Positions 24,868 to 33,445 of a stretch of DNA of 64,000 nt are shown piece by piece. The stretch is from NCBI RefSeq assembly GCF_003545695.1, contig NZ_QUZZ01000004.1:186001-250000 (forward strand). The letters run 5' to 3'. Both the position numbers and the translations under genes were made by a program. Each line of letters opens with the position of its first letter. Positions within the stretch are counted from its first letter, which is position 1. A model generated the notes under the pieces. That model was not told the origin of the DNA, did no database searches, and was given only the letters and a program-made list of their open reading frames with translations. This DNA comes from Taibaiella helva (GTDB taxonomy: Bacteria; Bacteroidota; Bacteroidia; Chitinophagales; Chitinophagaceae).

Positions 24868-25734
24868 CTACCCGAGATAGGATTTCAGCAGTTTGCAACG
24901 GTTGGTTGTGCGTAGTTTGGTGATCGCCTTATCCTTGATCTGGCGTACTCTTTCGCGGGTTAATCCGAAACGTTCTCCTATGTCTTCTAGAGAAACAGGA
25001 TGCTCTACACCGATGCCGAAATAGAGGGTCAGCACATCGCGCTGGCGATCGGTGAGCGTGCTGAGCGAGCGGGCTACTTCCATGCGCAGCGAATCGCTGT
25101 GCTCGATCTCCCGGTCGGCTTTCAATGCATTGGCATTTTCCAGCACATCCAGCAAAGTGTTGTCTTCGCCATCGATAAAGGGGGCGTCCATGCTTACGTG
25201 GCGGGCCGCCACGCCTAATGTTGTTTCTACTTCTTCCAGTCCGATCTCCAGCAGGCTGGCCAGCTCTTCGGAAGAAGGCTCGCGTTCGTACTCCTGCTCC
25301 AGCATAGAGTACGCCTTGCTGATCTTGTTTGTCAATCCTACCTTATTGAGCGGCAAACGTACGATACGGCTTTGCTCGGCCAGCGCCTGTAATATCGACT
25401 GGCGGATCCACCATACGGCGTACGAAATAAATTTAAAACCACGTGTCTCGTCAAAGCGTTGCGCTGCTTTGATCAGCCCCAGATTTCCCTCGTTGATCAG
25501 GTCGCTCAAAGAGAGGCCCTGGTTCTGGTATTGCTTTGCCACAGAGACTACGAAACGTAAATTGGCATTCGTCAATTTCTCCAATGCTTTCTGATCACCC
25601 TGCTTGATTCTGATCGCAAGTTGTACCTCCTCTTCCGGAGTAATAAGGTCAACCTTACCGATTTCCTGGAGGTATTTTTCCAACGATTGGCTCTCCCGGT
25701 TGGTAATTGACTTTGTGATTTTCAATTGACGCAT
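24868..25734 (-). CDS. rpoD: Primary RNA polymerase sigma factor (RpoD/SigA, short Bacteroidota form)
   Basis: The 288-residue sigma factor lacks region 1.1, as is normal in Bacteroidota. Region 1.2 is [16 protein letters not shown]. Region 2 is [57 protein letters not shown], with the -10 recognition helix. Region 3 follows, and region 4 ends in [27 protein letters not shown]. It directs transcription from TTG-N19/20-TAnnTTTG promoters like those in this window. The start [12 protein letters not shown] at 25734 is the family's usual one; an ATG two codons upstream is also possible. Confidence 0.96.
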   Translation of the reverse strand: MRQLKITKSITNRESQSLEKYLQEIGKVDLITPEEEVQLAIRIKQGDQKALEKLTNANLRFVVSVAKQYQNQGLSLSDLINEGNLGLIKAAQRFDETRGFKFISYAVWWIRQSILQALAEQSRIVRLPLNKVGLTNKISKAYSMLEQEYEREPSSEELASLLEIGLEEVETTLGVAARHVSMDAPFIDGEDNTLLDVLENANALKADREIEHSDSLRMEVARSLSTLTDRQRDVLTLYFGIGVEHPVSLEDIGERFGLTRERVRQIKDKAITKLRTTNRCKLLKSYLG

Positions 25735-25808
25735 TGACATGAGTGTGTGTAAATTTTTGGTTACAAATGAGATAATTTTTTTCGATTAACAATTAGGCAA
25801 CATGTAAA

Positions 25809-25839
25809 CAAAGCTAAGGATTCGGCACTATGAATCCAA
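25809..25839 (-). promoter_or_regulatory. Promoter of the primary sigma gene
   Basis: On the minus strand TTG (25837-25839), a 20-base spacer and TAGCTTTG (25809-25816) match the full Bacteroidota consensus, about 75 bases before the start codon. Confidence 0.65.
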
Positions 25840-25985
25840 AAAAAATTAAACAAACATTAACACGCACTGAACAAGGGTTTCAAGGGCATTACAAATGAAA
25901 ATAAAATAAAAGGAGGAAAAAGCTTTGATTATTCCGGGCTTTTTCTATTATTGCAAGACAATGAATCATTAAGACCGCTTTATTT

Positions 25986-26369
25986 ATGAAGAGTAAAAAA
26001 TCAATGTTTACGGTTGAGTTCCCTATCAGATGCTCCCCCAATATACTCTATGAATTTCTTTCTACCCCTAACGGCTTACAGGAGTGGTTTGCAGATAAAG
26101 TAGATCAGCGGGAAGATACTTTCTATTTCAGCTGGAACAATGCTACCGATGAAGCGGACCGTGTTAGTTTTGAAGAAAATGAATTTGTGCGTTATCGCTG
26201 GGAATATTACGATGACGAAGAATTCTTTGAATTCCGGATTGCGCAAAGCCCGGTAACCAACGAAACCATACTACAGATCACCGATTTTGCGGACAAAGGC
26301 GAGATCAAAGATCAGCAGCAGCTTTGGAATACACAGATCAACGATCTGAAACACAGGATAGGCAGCTGA
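25986..26369 (+). CDS. START-like (SRPBCC) domain protein
   Basis: The 127-residue protein is a single small SRPBCC/START-like domain (VEFPIRCSPNILYEFLSTPNGLQEWFADKV, then WEYYDDEEFFEFRI, and the C-terminal helix QQLWNTQINDLKHRIG). This form is common in Bacteroidota, where it sits next to the primary sigma gene or LptF/G genes, but its ligand is unknown. It is divergent from rpoD, and a terminator separates it from the LptF/G gene downstream. Confidence 0.88.
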   Translation: MKSKKSMFTVEFPIRCSPNILYEFLSTPNGLQEWFADKVDQREDTFYFSWNNATDEADRVSFEENEFVRYRWEYYDDEEFFEFRIAQSPVTNETILQITDFADKGEIKDQQQLWNTQINDLKHRIGS

Positions 26370-26415
26370 TAAGGCACCAGATACTAAAAACGCTTCGGCC
26401 ACGTTAAAAGATAGA

Positions 26416-26446
26416 GAGGCTGTCCGCAACTGGACAGCTTCTTTTT
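26416..26446 (+). terminator. Terminator after the START-like gene
   Basis: GCTGTCC and GGACAGC pair, with AG/CT extension, around a short loop, followed by five T. Confidence 0.75.
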
Positions 26447-26508
26447 ATATCCGGCCACCGGATTTTCAGCGCCGGATACTTTTCCTGCGCCCTTTAAAGC
26501 AGCTTCTT

Positions 26509-26516
26509 TATTTTTG
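26509..26516 (+). promoter_or_regulatory. Predicted LptF/G operon promoter -7 box
   Basis: TATTTTTG fits TAnnTTTG and lies 38 bases before the ATG at 26555. It supports that start over a TTG 21 bases upstream. Confidence 0.55.
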
Positions 26517-26554
26517 CAGCGCCGGACAATGTATTGCCGGCTATTCTGTTCCTG

Positions 26555-28033
26555 ATGAATGTACGCCTGAAAAAACTGGACTTCCTGATACTGCGCAGCT
26601 TTATGGGCCCCTTCGTGGTAACTTTCTTTATCGTCCTGTTCACGCTGGCCATGCAGTTTTACTGGCTCTATATGGACGAGCTGATCGGGAAAGGCTTCGG
26701 TGTGCTGATGACCCTGCAGCTGATGCTGTATATGTCTACTACCCTGTTCCCTATCGCCTTGCCGCTGGGTATCCTGCTGGCTTCTATCATGACCTTCGGA
26801 TCTCTGGGCGAAAACTTTGAGCTGGTGGCTATTAAATCGGCCGGCATATCGCTATACCGTTTCATGCGGCCGCTGATCATTTTCATCGCTGTCATTTCCG
26901 TACTGGCGTTCTTCTTCAACAACTATGTCATCCCCGTTACCAACCTTAAATCGTATTCTCTCCTGTACGATATGCGCAATCAGAAGCCGGCCATGAACAT
27001 ACGGGAAGGGTTCTTCAATAAGGACATCGACGGCTTTGCTATAAGGGTGGGCAAGAAAGAAAAGGACGGGCAAACCATACGCGATATCGTGATCTACGAC
27101 CACACTTCGGGCAGGGGCAATGACAGAACAATACTGGCCAAGAACGGCCGTATGTATCCTTCCAAAGATAAACGTTACCTGATCTTTGAGCTGAACGACG
27201 GCTGCCGCTATGAAGAGGACAATACCAAGAACAACCATTCGCAAACCCGCATGGAGTTCGGCAAATGGTACAAGGTATTCGACCTGTCCAAATTTGCTTT
27301 CAGCCGTACCAAAGAAGAGCTGTTCAAAGGCAATAACGAGATGATGAACGTAAGCCAGCTGAACAATAATATCGACAGCATGAACAAGAAGCTGGAACTT
27401 TCGGCCAAAGACCTGAACCGTTACCTCGATCCTTTTTTCTCCCTTTACCAGAAACGCAAGGAAGATTCGCTTACCTACCGCAGAGTGGCGAAGGGTAGCG
27501 GTAAGATCAGCCGGTACCAGCGCAACTTCTTCGACCTCGTTCCCGACTCATCGCGCAGGAAAGTGATGCAAACGGCAGAGTCCAACGTCAGGAGCGCGCA
27601 ACGCCTGATTGCTATCGTTTCCAGTGATGTGAAGCTCCGCAAGGACAACATCAACCAATTCCAGATCGCCTGGCATAAGAAATACACCCTTTCTTTTGCC
27701 TGTATGCTGCTGTTCCTTATCGGCGCGCCACTGGGCGCTATCATACGCAAAGGCGGACTGGGTATGCCTGTGATCATCGCCATTGCATTTTTCATTATTT
27801 ATTTCATTATTTCGAGCACGGGCGAAAAGCTGGCCCAGCAAAGCGCCGTAGCGCCCTGGTATGGTATGTGGCTGGCAACCGGCGTGCTGCTGCCTATAGC
27901 CTTCGTGATCATGGCCGCAGCACGGAACGATTCGGGGCTGTTCAACAAGGAGTGGTACCAGAGGGGATGGACGAAACTGACGGCTTTCGTGAACAAGCTG
28001 ACCGGCAGACAACAAAAGATAAGGAAGGATTAA
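26555..28033 (+). CDS. LptF/LptG-family lipopolysaccharide export permease
   Basis: The 492-residue protein starts KKLDFLILRSFMGPFVVTFFIVLF, the family's first transmembrane helix. Helices 1-3 lie in the first 130 residues. A long periplasmic beta-jellyroll region follows, with a charged insertion of about 100 residues (MNKKLELSAKDLNRYLDP and following) typical of Bacteroidota. The last three helices include GAPLGAIIRKGGLGMPV. In complex with LptB2 it extracts LPS from the inner membrane. The PAP2 gene follows by four bases. Confidence 0.92.
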   Translation: MNVRLKKLDFLILRSFMGPFVVTFFIVLFTLAMQFYWLYMDELIGKGFGVLMTLQLMLYMSTTLFPIALPLGILLASIMTFGSLGENFELVAIKSAGISLYRFMRPLIIFIAVISVLAFFFNNYVIPVTNLKSYSLLYDMRNQKPAMNIREGFFNKDIDGFAIRVGKKEKDGQTIRDIVIYDHTSGRGNDRTILAKNGRMYPSKDKRYLIFELNDGCRYEEDNTKNNHSQTRMEFGKWYKVFDLSKFAFSRTKEELFKGNNEMMNVSQLNNNIDSMNKKLELSAKDLNRYLDPFFSLYQKRKEDSLTYRRVAKGSGKISRYQRNFFDLVPDSSRRKVMQTAESNVRSAQRLIAIVSSDVKLRKDNINQFQIAWHKKYTLSFACMLLFLIGAPLGAIIRKGGLGMPVIIAIAFFIIYFIISSTGEKLAQQSAVAPWYGMWLATGVLLPIAFVIMAAARNDSGLFNKEWYQRGWTKLTAFVNKLTGRQQKIRKD

Positions 28034-28037
28034 GCCG

Positions 28038-28736
28038 ATGACACGTTTCAACAATATGTACCAGTCAAGATACCTGCGGCCGCTGGAAGGCGCCCGCTAC
28101 TTTATCCTGCTGTTTATCCTATGGCTGCTGGCAGGCGGCCTGCTGCTGCTCTGGGAGCAGGATCGCTGGGTCTACCGGACCATCAACCAGCGGAACAGCC
28201 CGCTGGGCGATATGCTCTTTCCCTGGATCACGCATATCGGGGAAGGCGCCGTGATCATTACGGCGCTGCTGCTCCTGTTATTGATCCCGCGCCTGCGCAG
28301 CTGGAAATTTGCCCTTGCGCTTGCGGTATGTAACCTGAGCCCATTCCTGCTTACCCAGGCGATAAAGGGATTGGTGAATGCCCCCCGGCCATTGAAATAT
28401 TTTGCAGAAGCCCCCTGGATCCACAGGGTGCCCGGCCAGCCGCTCAACTACGACTTTAGCTTCCCTTCGGGTCATAGCGAAGGCTCCTTCGCCTTCCTCT
28501 GCTTCCTGTCGCTGTTGCTGCCCGGCCGTTACCGTTACCTGGGCGCAGTGTTCTTCATCCTCGCCTTGTCGGTGGTCTATTCGCGCATGTATCTTTCGCA
28601 GCACTTCTATGCCGATGTGTATGTGGGCAGCATCGTAGGCACTTTGTGCTGCCTTGTTTCCTTTGCTGTTATCAATCCCTTCCGGGATCCTGCAGCGGTC
28701 AATAAAAAGCATCTTCAAAATGAAGCAGCTCAATAA
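28038..28736 (+). CDS. PAP2-family membrane phosphatase
   Basis: The 232-residue protein has six predicted helices and the three phosphatase motifs: KGLVNAPRP (KxxxxxxRP), PSGHSEGSF (PSGH) and SRMYLSQHFYADVYVG (SRxxxxxHxxxD). Members dephosphorylate undecaprenyl or other lipid phosphates at the outer face of the membrane. Coupling to the LptF/G gene suggests a role in envelope lipid or LPS phosphate turnover (inference). Its 3' end overlaps that of the convergent yraN gene by 38 bases. Confidence 0.92.
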   Translation: MTRFNNMYQSRYLRPLEGARYFILLFILWLLAGGLLLLWEQDRWVYRTINQRNSPLGDMLFPWITHIGEGAVIITALLLLLLIPRLRSWKFALALAVCNLSPFLLTQAIKGLVNAPRPLKYFAEAPWIHRVPGQPLNYDFSFPSGHSEGSFAFLCFLSLLLPGRYRYLGAVFFILALSVVYSRMYLSQHFYADVYVGSIVGTLCCLVSFAVINPFRDPAAVNKKHLQNEAAQ

Positions 28737-29055
28737 CGCGTCCCTGCTGCAGCAGGATGCTGATCACATCGAAGCGTAGCTTTTCATACACCGGGTATTG
28801 CAGGCAATAATGCTCCGCGGCGGCTTTCAGCCATTGCCGCTTCCGGCTGTGCACAGCCTCTTCAGGAAAGCCCAGCGTGTAGCTGCTACGTGTCTTGATC
28901 TCGGTAAAGATCAGCACATCGCCAGCCAACGAGATCACATCTACTTCTTTGTGCCCGAAGCGGTAATTGATCTCTAACAGATGATGCCCCTTTTCACGCA
29001 GGAAGGCATGTGCCTTTTCCTCGCCTGCTTTGCCCAGCTCAAGATGCTTGCTCAT
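28699..29055 (-). CDS. YraN-family (UPF0102) endonuclease-like protein
   Basis: From the ATG at 29055 the protein has 118 residues: LGKAGEEKAHAFLREKGHHLLEINYRFGHKEVDVISLAGDVLIFTEIKTR shows the restriction-endonuclease-like core (E...D...ExK). The molecular role of UPF0102 proteins is unsettled. The upstream frame extension overlaps the DUF4159 gene and has no homology. The last 38 bases overlap the 3' end of the PAP2 gene on the other strand. Confidence 0.93.
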   Translation of the reverse strand: MSKHLELGKAGEEKAHAFLREKGHHLLEINYRFGHKEVDVISLAGDVLIFTEIKTRSSYTLGFPEEAVHSRKRQWLKAAAEHYCLQYPVYEKLRFDVISILLQQGRVIELLHFEDAFY

Positions 29056-29092
29056 GGATTTCCTTTTAAGCAGCGTGATACGATAAAGCCTT

Positions 29093-29755
29093 CTATGATT
29101 TTGCGCCGCCGGAGAATACATAGCGGATGATGTTGGCGCCCATCTGAAGCGCCTGCTGCCGTTTTTCCGGGCTATCGTTGTGCACTTCAGGATCTTCCCA
29201 GCCATCACCGATATCGCAATCGTAGGTGTAAAAGCAGACCAGGCGGCCTTTATAGATCAATCCATAGCCATGGGGCTGCTTGCCGTCATGCTCATGAATC
29301 TTGGGCAGGCCGTTGGGAAAATTGTATTGCTGATGATAGATAGGATGCGTAAAAGGTAGCTCGACAAAGTCCAGCTCAGGAAATACCTTTTTCATTTCAG
29401 GACGCACATAAGGATCGATCCCGAAGTTATCGTCGATATGCAGGAAGCCTCCGCTTTCCAGGTACAGCCGCAGGTTTTTGGCTTCCGCATCGCTGAAGGT
29501 AAGCCGGCCATGGCCGGTAGCATGCACAAAAGGATAGTTGAACAGATCGGCGCTTCCGGCTTCCACCTGCGCTTCGGCCGCTGCAAATGCAGTATGCAGG
29601 TTCTGGTTGCAGAACTGTGCCAGGTTTTTCAAAGCTGTAGGATTGGCATACCAGTCTCCGCCACCGCCGTATACCAGCAGGGCCAGCTTCATTTGCTGGG
29701 CATGAATACTTATCGTTGCCAATACCAGCAACAGGCTGCAAAGCAATTTACGCAT
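29093..29755 (-). CDS. DUF4159 secreted protein
   Basis: The 220-residue protein has the signal peptide MRKLLCSLLLVLATISIHAQ. The DUF4159 core, a class I glutamine-amidotransferase-like fold, is seen in YGGGGDWYANPTALKNLAQFCNQN, then LYLESGGFLHIDDNFGIDPYVRPEM and the C-terminal YTYDCDIGDGWEDPEVHNDSPEKRQQALQMG. Found widely in Bacteroidota; its function is unknown. The start overlaps the rsmE stop by eight bases, so the two are co-transcribed. Confidence 0.92.
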   Translation of the reverse strand: MRKLLCSLLLVLATISIHAQQMKLALLVYGGGGDWYANPTALKNLAQFCNQNLHTAFAAAEAQVEAGSADLFNYPFVHATGHGRLTFSDAEAKNLRLYLESGGFLHIDDNFGIDPYVRPEMKKVFPELDFVELPFTHPIYHQQYNFPNGLPKIHEHDGKQPHGYGLIYKGRLVCFYTYDCDIGDGWEDPEVHNDSPEKRQQALQMGANIIRYVFSGGAKS

Positions 29756-30458
29756 AGTTCAAGGCATTAAAAACGGTGCAGGCGTACAGCCCGGCTGTTT
29801 CGGTACGCAGGCGGTTGGCGCCCAGTGAAACCGGAAGAAATCCCTGCCCGAGACATAAAGATACTTCATCCTTCGTAAAATCGCCTTCCGGCCCGATGAG
29901 CACCATCGTGCTTTTCTGCGGCTGCATGGCCTCCAGCAGGGAACGACGGGGTTCGCCACCGAGGCAGTGCGCGATCAGCTTTTGTTCCGTCGCTATTGCC
30001 GCGATCTTCTTTAAAGGCATGGGCTCGTGCAATTGCGGCAGGAAACATTGCTGCGATTGCAGCATCGCCGATACCAGTATAGCCTTCAGCCTTTCGGCAT
30101 TGAACTTCTCCTTTTCGCTGCGCTGCGTCAGCAGGGGATAGATATGCCCGATACCGGTCTCTGTAGCTTTTTCAAGCAGCCATTCATTACGGTTATTGTT
30201 CTTGGTGAAAGCGATGCCCAGTGAGAAGGCATAGGGTCCGGACTTAAGTGTCTCTATCGTTTGTGCCTGTACGCCGCAACGCTTGCGGTCGGCTGCGACA
30301 ATCTTTACCTGCGCACGCAATCCTTTGCCATTGGTGAGCAGCATCGGTTCTCCTTCCTGCATACGCAGCACCTGGATGCAATGCTTCGAAGTGGCTTCGT
30401 CCAGGATAAAAGTGCCCTGCCCGTCGGAGAGGATTTCATGATAGAAGTAAGGAAGCAT
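29748..30458 (-). CDS. rsmE: 16S rRNA m3U1498 methyltransferase RsmE
   Basis: The 236-residue protein has the N-terminal PUA-like domain (HCIQVLRMQEGEPMLLTNGKG) and a C-terminal SPOUT domain. The latter shows LGIAFTKNNNRNEWLLEKATETGIGHIYPLLTQRS, then LIGPEGDFTKDE and LGANRLRTETAGLYA at the knot. It methylates U1498 of 16S rRNA. It follows the lipoprotein gene by four bases and overlaps DUF4159, all in one operon. Confidence 0.96.
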   Translation of the reverse strand: MLPYFYHEILSDGQGTFILDEATSKHCIQVLRMQEGEPMLLTNGKGLRAQVKIVAADRKRCGVQAQTIETLKSGPYAFSLGIAFTKNNNRNEWLLEKATETGIGHIYPLLTQRSEKEKFNAERLKAILVSAMLQSQQCFLPQLHEPMPLKKIAAIATEQKLIAHCLGGEPRRSLLEAMQPQKSTMVLIGPEGDFTKDEVSLCLGQGFLPVSLGANRLRTETAGLYACTVFNALNYA

Positions 30459-30462
30459 GGGA

Positions 30463-31077
30463 TCAATATTTGAAACGGTACTCCAGCAAGGTATTTTTCG
30501 CGGCCCCGCTGCCGCCGCTTTCCTGGCTTTGTACCTGGAAGATGCGATCGGGCATGTACTGCAGCTTTTGGGTCACCACGCGGCCATCCTGCTTCCTCCG
30601 GGTCTCTATATAGACCGACTTGACCCGGTTGGTCACCATATCCGCAGCGATATCCAGCTTACGTGTAAACAGGTTGTCGGCAACCGCTTCATAGTGCAGG
30701 TGCGTGGTCTCGGTGGTCTCGTCGGTGAACATATTGAAGCTGTACCAGCCCAGGAATTTTTTATCCCCGATGTCCGTTGCATCAAAAGGAGCGCGCATCC
30801 TTGCCCACAGCGCACTGTCGAGCGGCAGGTAAGCACTGTCGCGCCGGCCATTTATCTCTTCGATCTTCAGCAGCGTGTAGGCGTCGGCATTCCTGTTTTT
30901 CCACTGGTCGTTAAAATAATCGATCACAGAAAAATAAGTCGCCGTGGTATCGCCTGTCTTCTGCGGCTCCTGGCTGGTTGCGGTCGCTTTTTCTTCAGCG
31001 GAAGCGGAATTTTGCTTTTCTTTGCAGGCAAATAAGACGCAGCAAAAGAGCAGTGGCAATAGAGATCGTAGGCGCAT
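30463..31077 (-). CDS. Lipoprotein of unknown function
   Basis: From the ATG at 31077 the protein has 204 residues. The signal MRLRSLLPLLFCCVLFAC ends at the lipidated Cys18. A Ser/Ala/Thr/Glu-rich linker of about 30 residues follows, then a domain without a family that I recognise (YFSVIDYFNDQWKNRNADAYTLLKI...). A start seven codons upstream would fall inside the promoter box and is rejected. It is the first gene of the operon with rsmE, DUF4159 and possibly yraN. Confidence 0.75.
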   Translation of the reverse strand: MRLRSLLPLLFCCVLFACKEKQNSASAEEKATATSQEPQKTGDTTATYFSVIDYFNDQWKNRNADAYTLLKIEEINGRRDSAYLPLDSALWARMRAPFDATDIGDKKFLGWYSFNMFTDETTETTHLHYEAVADNLFTRKLDIAADMVTNRVKSVYIETRRKQDGRVVTQKLQYMPDRIFQVQSQESGGSGAAKNTLLEYRFKY

Positions 31078-31095
31078 TAAGGTTGCTTTAATACG

Positions 31096-31103
31096 CAAAT
31101 GTA
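31096..31103 (-). promoter_or_regulatory. Predicted promoter -7 box of the lipoprotein-rsmE operon
   Basis: The minus strand reads TACATTTG, 18 bases before the ATG at 31077. It decides between the two possible starts. Confidence 0.6.
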
Positions 31104-31154
31104 ATAAACCTGACCTTTCTTTTCTAATACGCTGCCCTGATCAAAATCAACAAC

Positions 31155-32186
31155 ATGAGTGAAGAACGCACGGAAATAGCCAGCCTGGGAGAGTTTGGCC
31201 TTATCGACCACCTGACCCGCAACAATGAGACCCGGCAGGCCAGCACCATATTGAGCATCGGCGACGATGCTGCGGTGATCGACCAGTTTGGCAAGCAAAC
31301 CGTTATTTCCAGCGATATGCTGGTAGAAGGAATCCACTTCGACCTCATGTACACACCGCTGAAGCACCTCGGGTATAAATCGGTAGTGGTCAACCTCTCC
31401 GACATTTGCGCCATGAATGCCATCCCTACGCACATTACCCTGAATATCGGCATCAGCAACCGCTTTTCGGTAGAAGCGCTGGAAGAGTTCTATGAAGGGG
31501 TCTATGCTGCCTGCCGGCACTACAATGTAGACCTGATCGGCGGCGATACCGTAAGCGCACAAAAGGGGCTGATCATCAGCATTACCGCTATTGGCGAAGT
31601 AACGCCCGATAAATTCGTGACCCGCAGCGGCGCCCGCCCCAACGACCTGCTCTGCGTTACCGGCGATCTCGGCGCTGCCTACCTGGGCCTGCAGCTGCTG
31701 GAAAGAGAGAAGAAAATCTTCCTGGAAAATCCCGGCATAAAGCCCGATCTGGAGGGGCGTGCCTATGTAACCGGCAGGCTGTTGAAACCCGAGGCCCGCC
31801 TGGATATCGTCGAATGGCTGGCAGAGCATGATATCAGGCCTACAGCCATGATGGATGTAAGCGACGGCCTCAGCTCCGAGATACTGCATCTCTGCAAGCA
31901 AAGCCACACCGGCTGCGTGCTCTACGAAGACAAGATCCCCTTCCACGACGAGACAAAGGAAGTAGCCTATAAATTCGATCTCGATCCTACCGCCTGTGCC
32001 TTGAGCGGCGGTGAGGATTATGAGCTGTTGTTCACCATCAGCCAGGAAGATTACGATAAGCTGCGTATGCAGGAGCTCATCAGCGTGATCGGCTATATGA
32101 CCCCTCCCGAAGAAGGCAAGAACCTTATCACCCGCAAGGGTAACAAGCATGAGCTGATCGCCCAGGGCTGGGTAGCTTTTCAATAA
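31155..32186 (+). CDS. thiL: Thiamine-monophosphate kinase ThiL
   Basis: This 343-residue PurM-like ATP-dependent kinase makes thiamine diphosphate from the monophosphate. Motifs: SIGDDAAVI near the start, DMLVEGIHFDL, NLSDICAMNA, IGGDTVSAQ, VSDGLSSEI, and the C-terminal LSGGEDYELLFT. The length is normal. It is divergent from the lipoprotein-rsmE operon. No other thiamine gene lies in the window. Confidence 0.96.
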   Translation: MSEERTEIASLGEFGLIDHLTRNNETRQASTILSIGDDAAVIDQFGKQTVISSDMLVEGIHFDLMYTPLKHLGYKSVVVNLSDICAMNAIPTHITLNIGISNRFSVEALEEFYEGVYAACRHYNVDLIGGDTVSAQKGLIISITAIGEVTPDKFVTRSGARPNDLLCVTGDLGAAYLGLQLLEREKKIFLENPGIKPDLEGRAYVTGRLLKPEARLDIVEWLAEHDIRPTAMMDVSDGLSSEILHLCKQSHTGCVLYEDKIPFHDETKEVAYKFDLDPTACALSGGEDYELLFTISQEDYDKLRMQELISVIGYMTPPEEGKNLITRKGNKHELIAQGWVAFQ

Positions 32187-32200
32187 AAATAATCGCCATC

Positions 32201-32245
32201 TAATAAAAGCGGGCGCTGCAAAGTTTGCAGCGCCCGCTTTTATTA
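32201..32245. terminator. 45-bp palindromic bidirectional terminator
   Basis: Perfect 22-bp arms (32201-32222 and 32224-32245) surround one base. It lies between the convergent thiL and RND adaptor genes and carries A-rich and T-rich ends. Confidence 0.88.
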
Positions 32246-32256
32246 TCACTCCAGGT

Positions 32257-33366
32257 CTACCTGATTGGGTACGCTCTTATTTTGGTTACCTTAACCTCTA
32301 CGCCTGGCTTCACCTGCATGATGCCGGTAGTGAGCACCGTATCGCCGGGCTGCAGCCCATGCAGGATCTCTACATCTTCCACTTCCCGCAGACCGGTGGC
32401 GACGGTAACCAGCTCTGCCTTACCATTGCGCAATACGGCTACCTTCTTGTCCCTGGTGGTGGGGATAATGCTTTGAGAAGGGATCATGATAGCATTGCTG
32501 TTGCGATTGAGCGTCAGGTACACATTGGCAAATGCGCCGGGCACCAGCTTATTTGCAGGATTGGGCACCAGTGCCCGCATCATAATGGTACGGGTGGTCG
32601 CATCGGCCCCCGGCTGGATCGCGGCGATCTGCCCGCTCATGGTATCGCGGCTGCCTGTAACGGTGAAGCGTACAGCATCACCATTACGGATCACACCTTT
32701 GTATTGTTCCGGGATGGGAAAGTCAAGCTTGAGGGGATTGACCTGCTGTATGATCGTTATGAGCGTGGTCGGTGTCACTACCGCACCCACACTGACATTG
32801 CGCAGGCCGATAACGCCATCGAATGAGGCCCTGATCTGCAGGCGGCGCAATTGCGCTTCGTTATATTCCACATCGGCATCGATCGAAGCGATCTGCGCTA
32901 CCGTATTGTCGTATTCCTGCTTACTGATCCCGTTGATCGCGAGCAGCTCGTCCTGGCGCTCCCTGGTAATGACCAGGAGCTGGCGCTGCACCTTCAGCTT
33001 CTGTATCTGCGCCCTGATATCGCCGTCGAAAAGCTGTATCAGCAGATCGCCTTTGCGCACAGGGACGCCCTCTCTAAAATGAATAGCAGTAATCCGGCCC
33101 GAAACTTCCGGATAAACATTGATCGCTTCGTTGGCCAGCAGGTTGCCGCTGCTTTCATATATGGCGTTGAGCTCCGCAGGCTTTACGACTATTGCTTCCG
33201 CCCTAAGCCCCATAGGCCCTTTGTCCTGCTTCGGTTTTTTGTCCTTGGCAGAGTGACAGCCTGCGGCCGTTAGCAGGAACACTACAGGAAGCAATGGCTT
33301 TAGTCTCTTATTCAGGATGCCCCGGAGTAAGCTGGCCGGCCGGCCCGGTACTGATGTTTGCTGCAT
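32257..33366 (-). CDS. RND-type periplasmic adaptor (HlyD/MFP) lipoprotein
   Basis: The 369-residue protein has a lipobox LLTAAGC near residue 38. The order is adaptor-like: first lipoyl half (GNLLANEAINVYPEVSGRI), a coiled-coil hairpin of about 80 residues (IQKLKVQRQLLVITRERQDELLAING), second lipoyl half (RASFDGVIGLRNVSVGAVV), beta-barrel and membrane-proximal domains. Such adaptors join an RND pump to an outer-membrane channel. Neither partner lies on either side, so it is an orphan in this window; the next gene upstream encodes a YggS protein. Confidence 0.92.
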   Translation of the reverse strand: MQQTSVPGRPASLLRGILNKRLKPLLPVVFLLTAAGCHSAKDKKPKQDKGPMGLRAEAIVVKPAELNAIYESSGNLLANEAINVYPEVSGRITAIHFREGVPVRKGDLLIQLFDGDIRAQIQKLKVQRQLLVITRERQDELLAINGISKQEYDNTVAQIASIDADVEYNEAQLRRLQIRASFDGVIGLRNVSVGAVVTPTTLITIIQQVNPLKLDFPIPEQYKGVIRNGDAVRFTVTGSRDTMSGQIAAIQPGADATTRTIMMRALVPNPANKLVPGAFANVYLTLNRNSNAIMIPSQSIIPTTRDKKVAVLRNGKAELVTVATGLREVEDVEILHGLQPGDTVLTTGIMQVKPGVEVKVTKIRAYPIR

Positions 33367-33445
33367 ATAGAATGAGGGTGAACGCCGGTTATTGGCGGAT
33401 TAGGACTGCTAAAATGCCGCTTGGTTTAAAAGCCGGTAAAATATT

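Noticed and set aside
31077-32249. 390-codon frame on the minus strand opposite thiL
   Set aside because: thiL is unmistakable on the plus strand; the antisense frame lacks motifs and overlaps a terminator palindrome.
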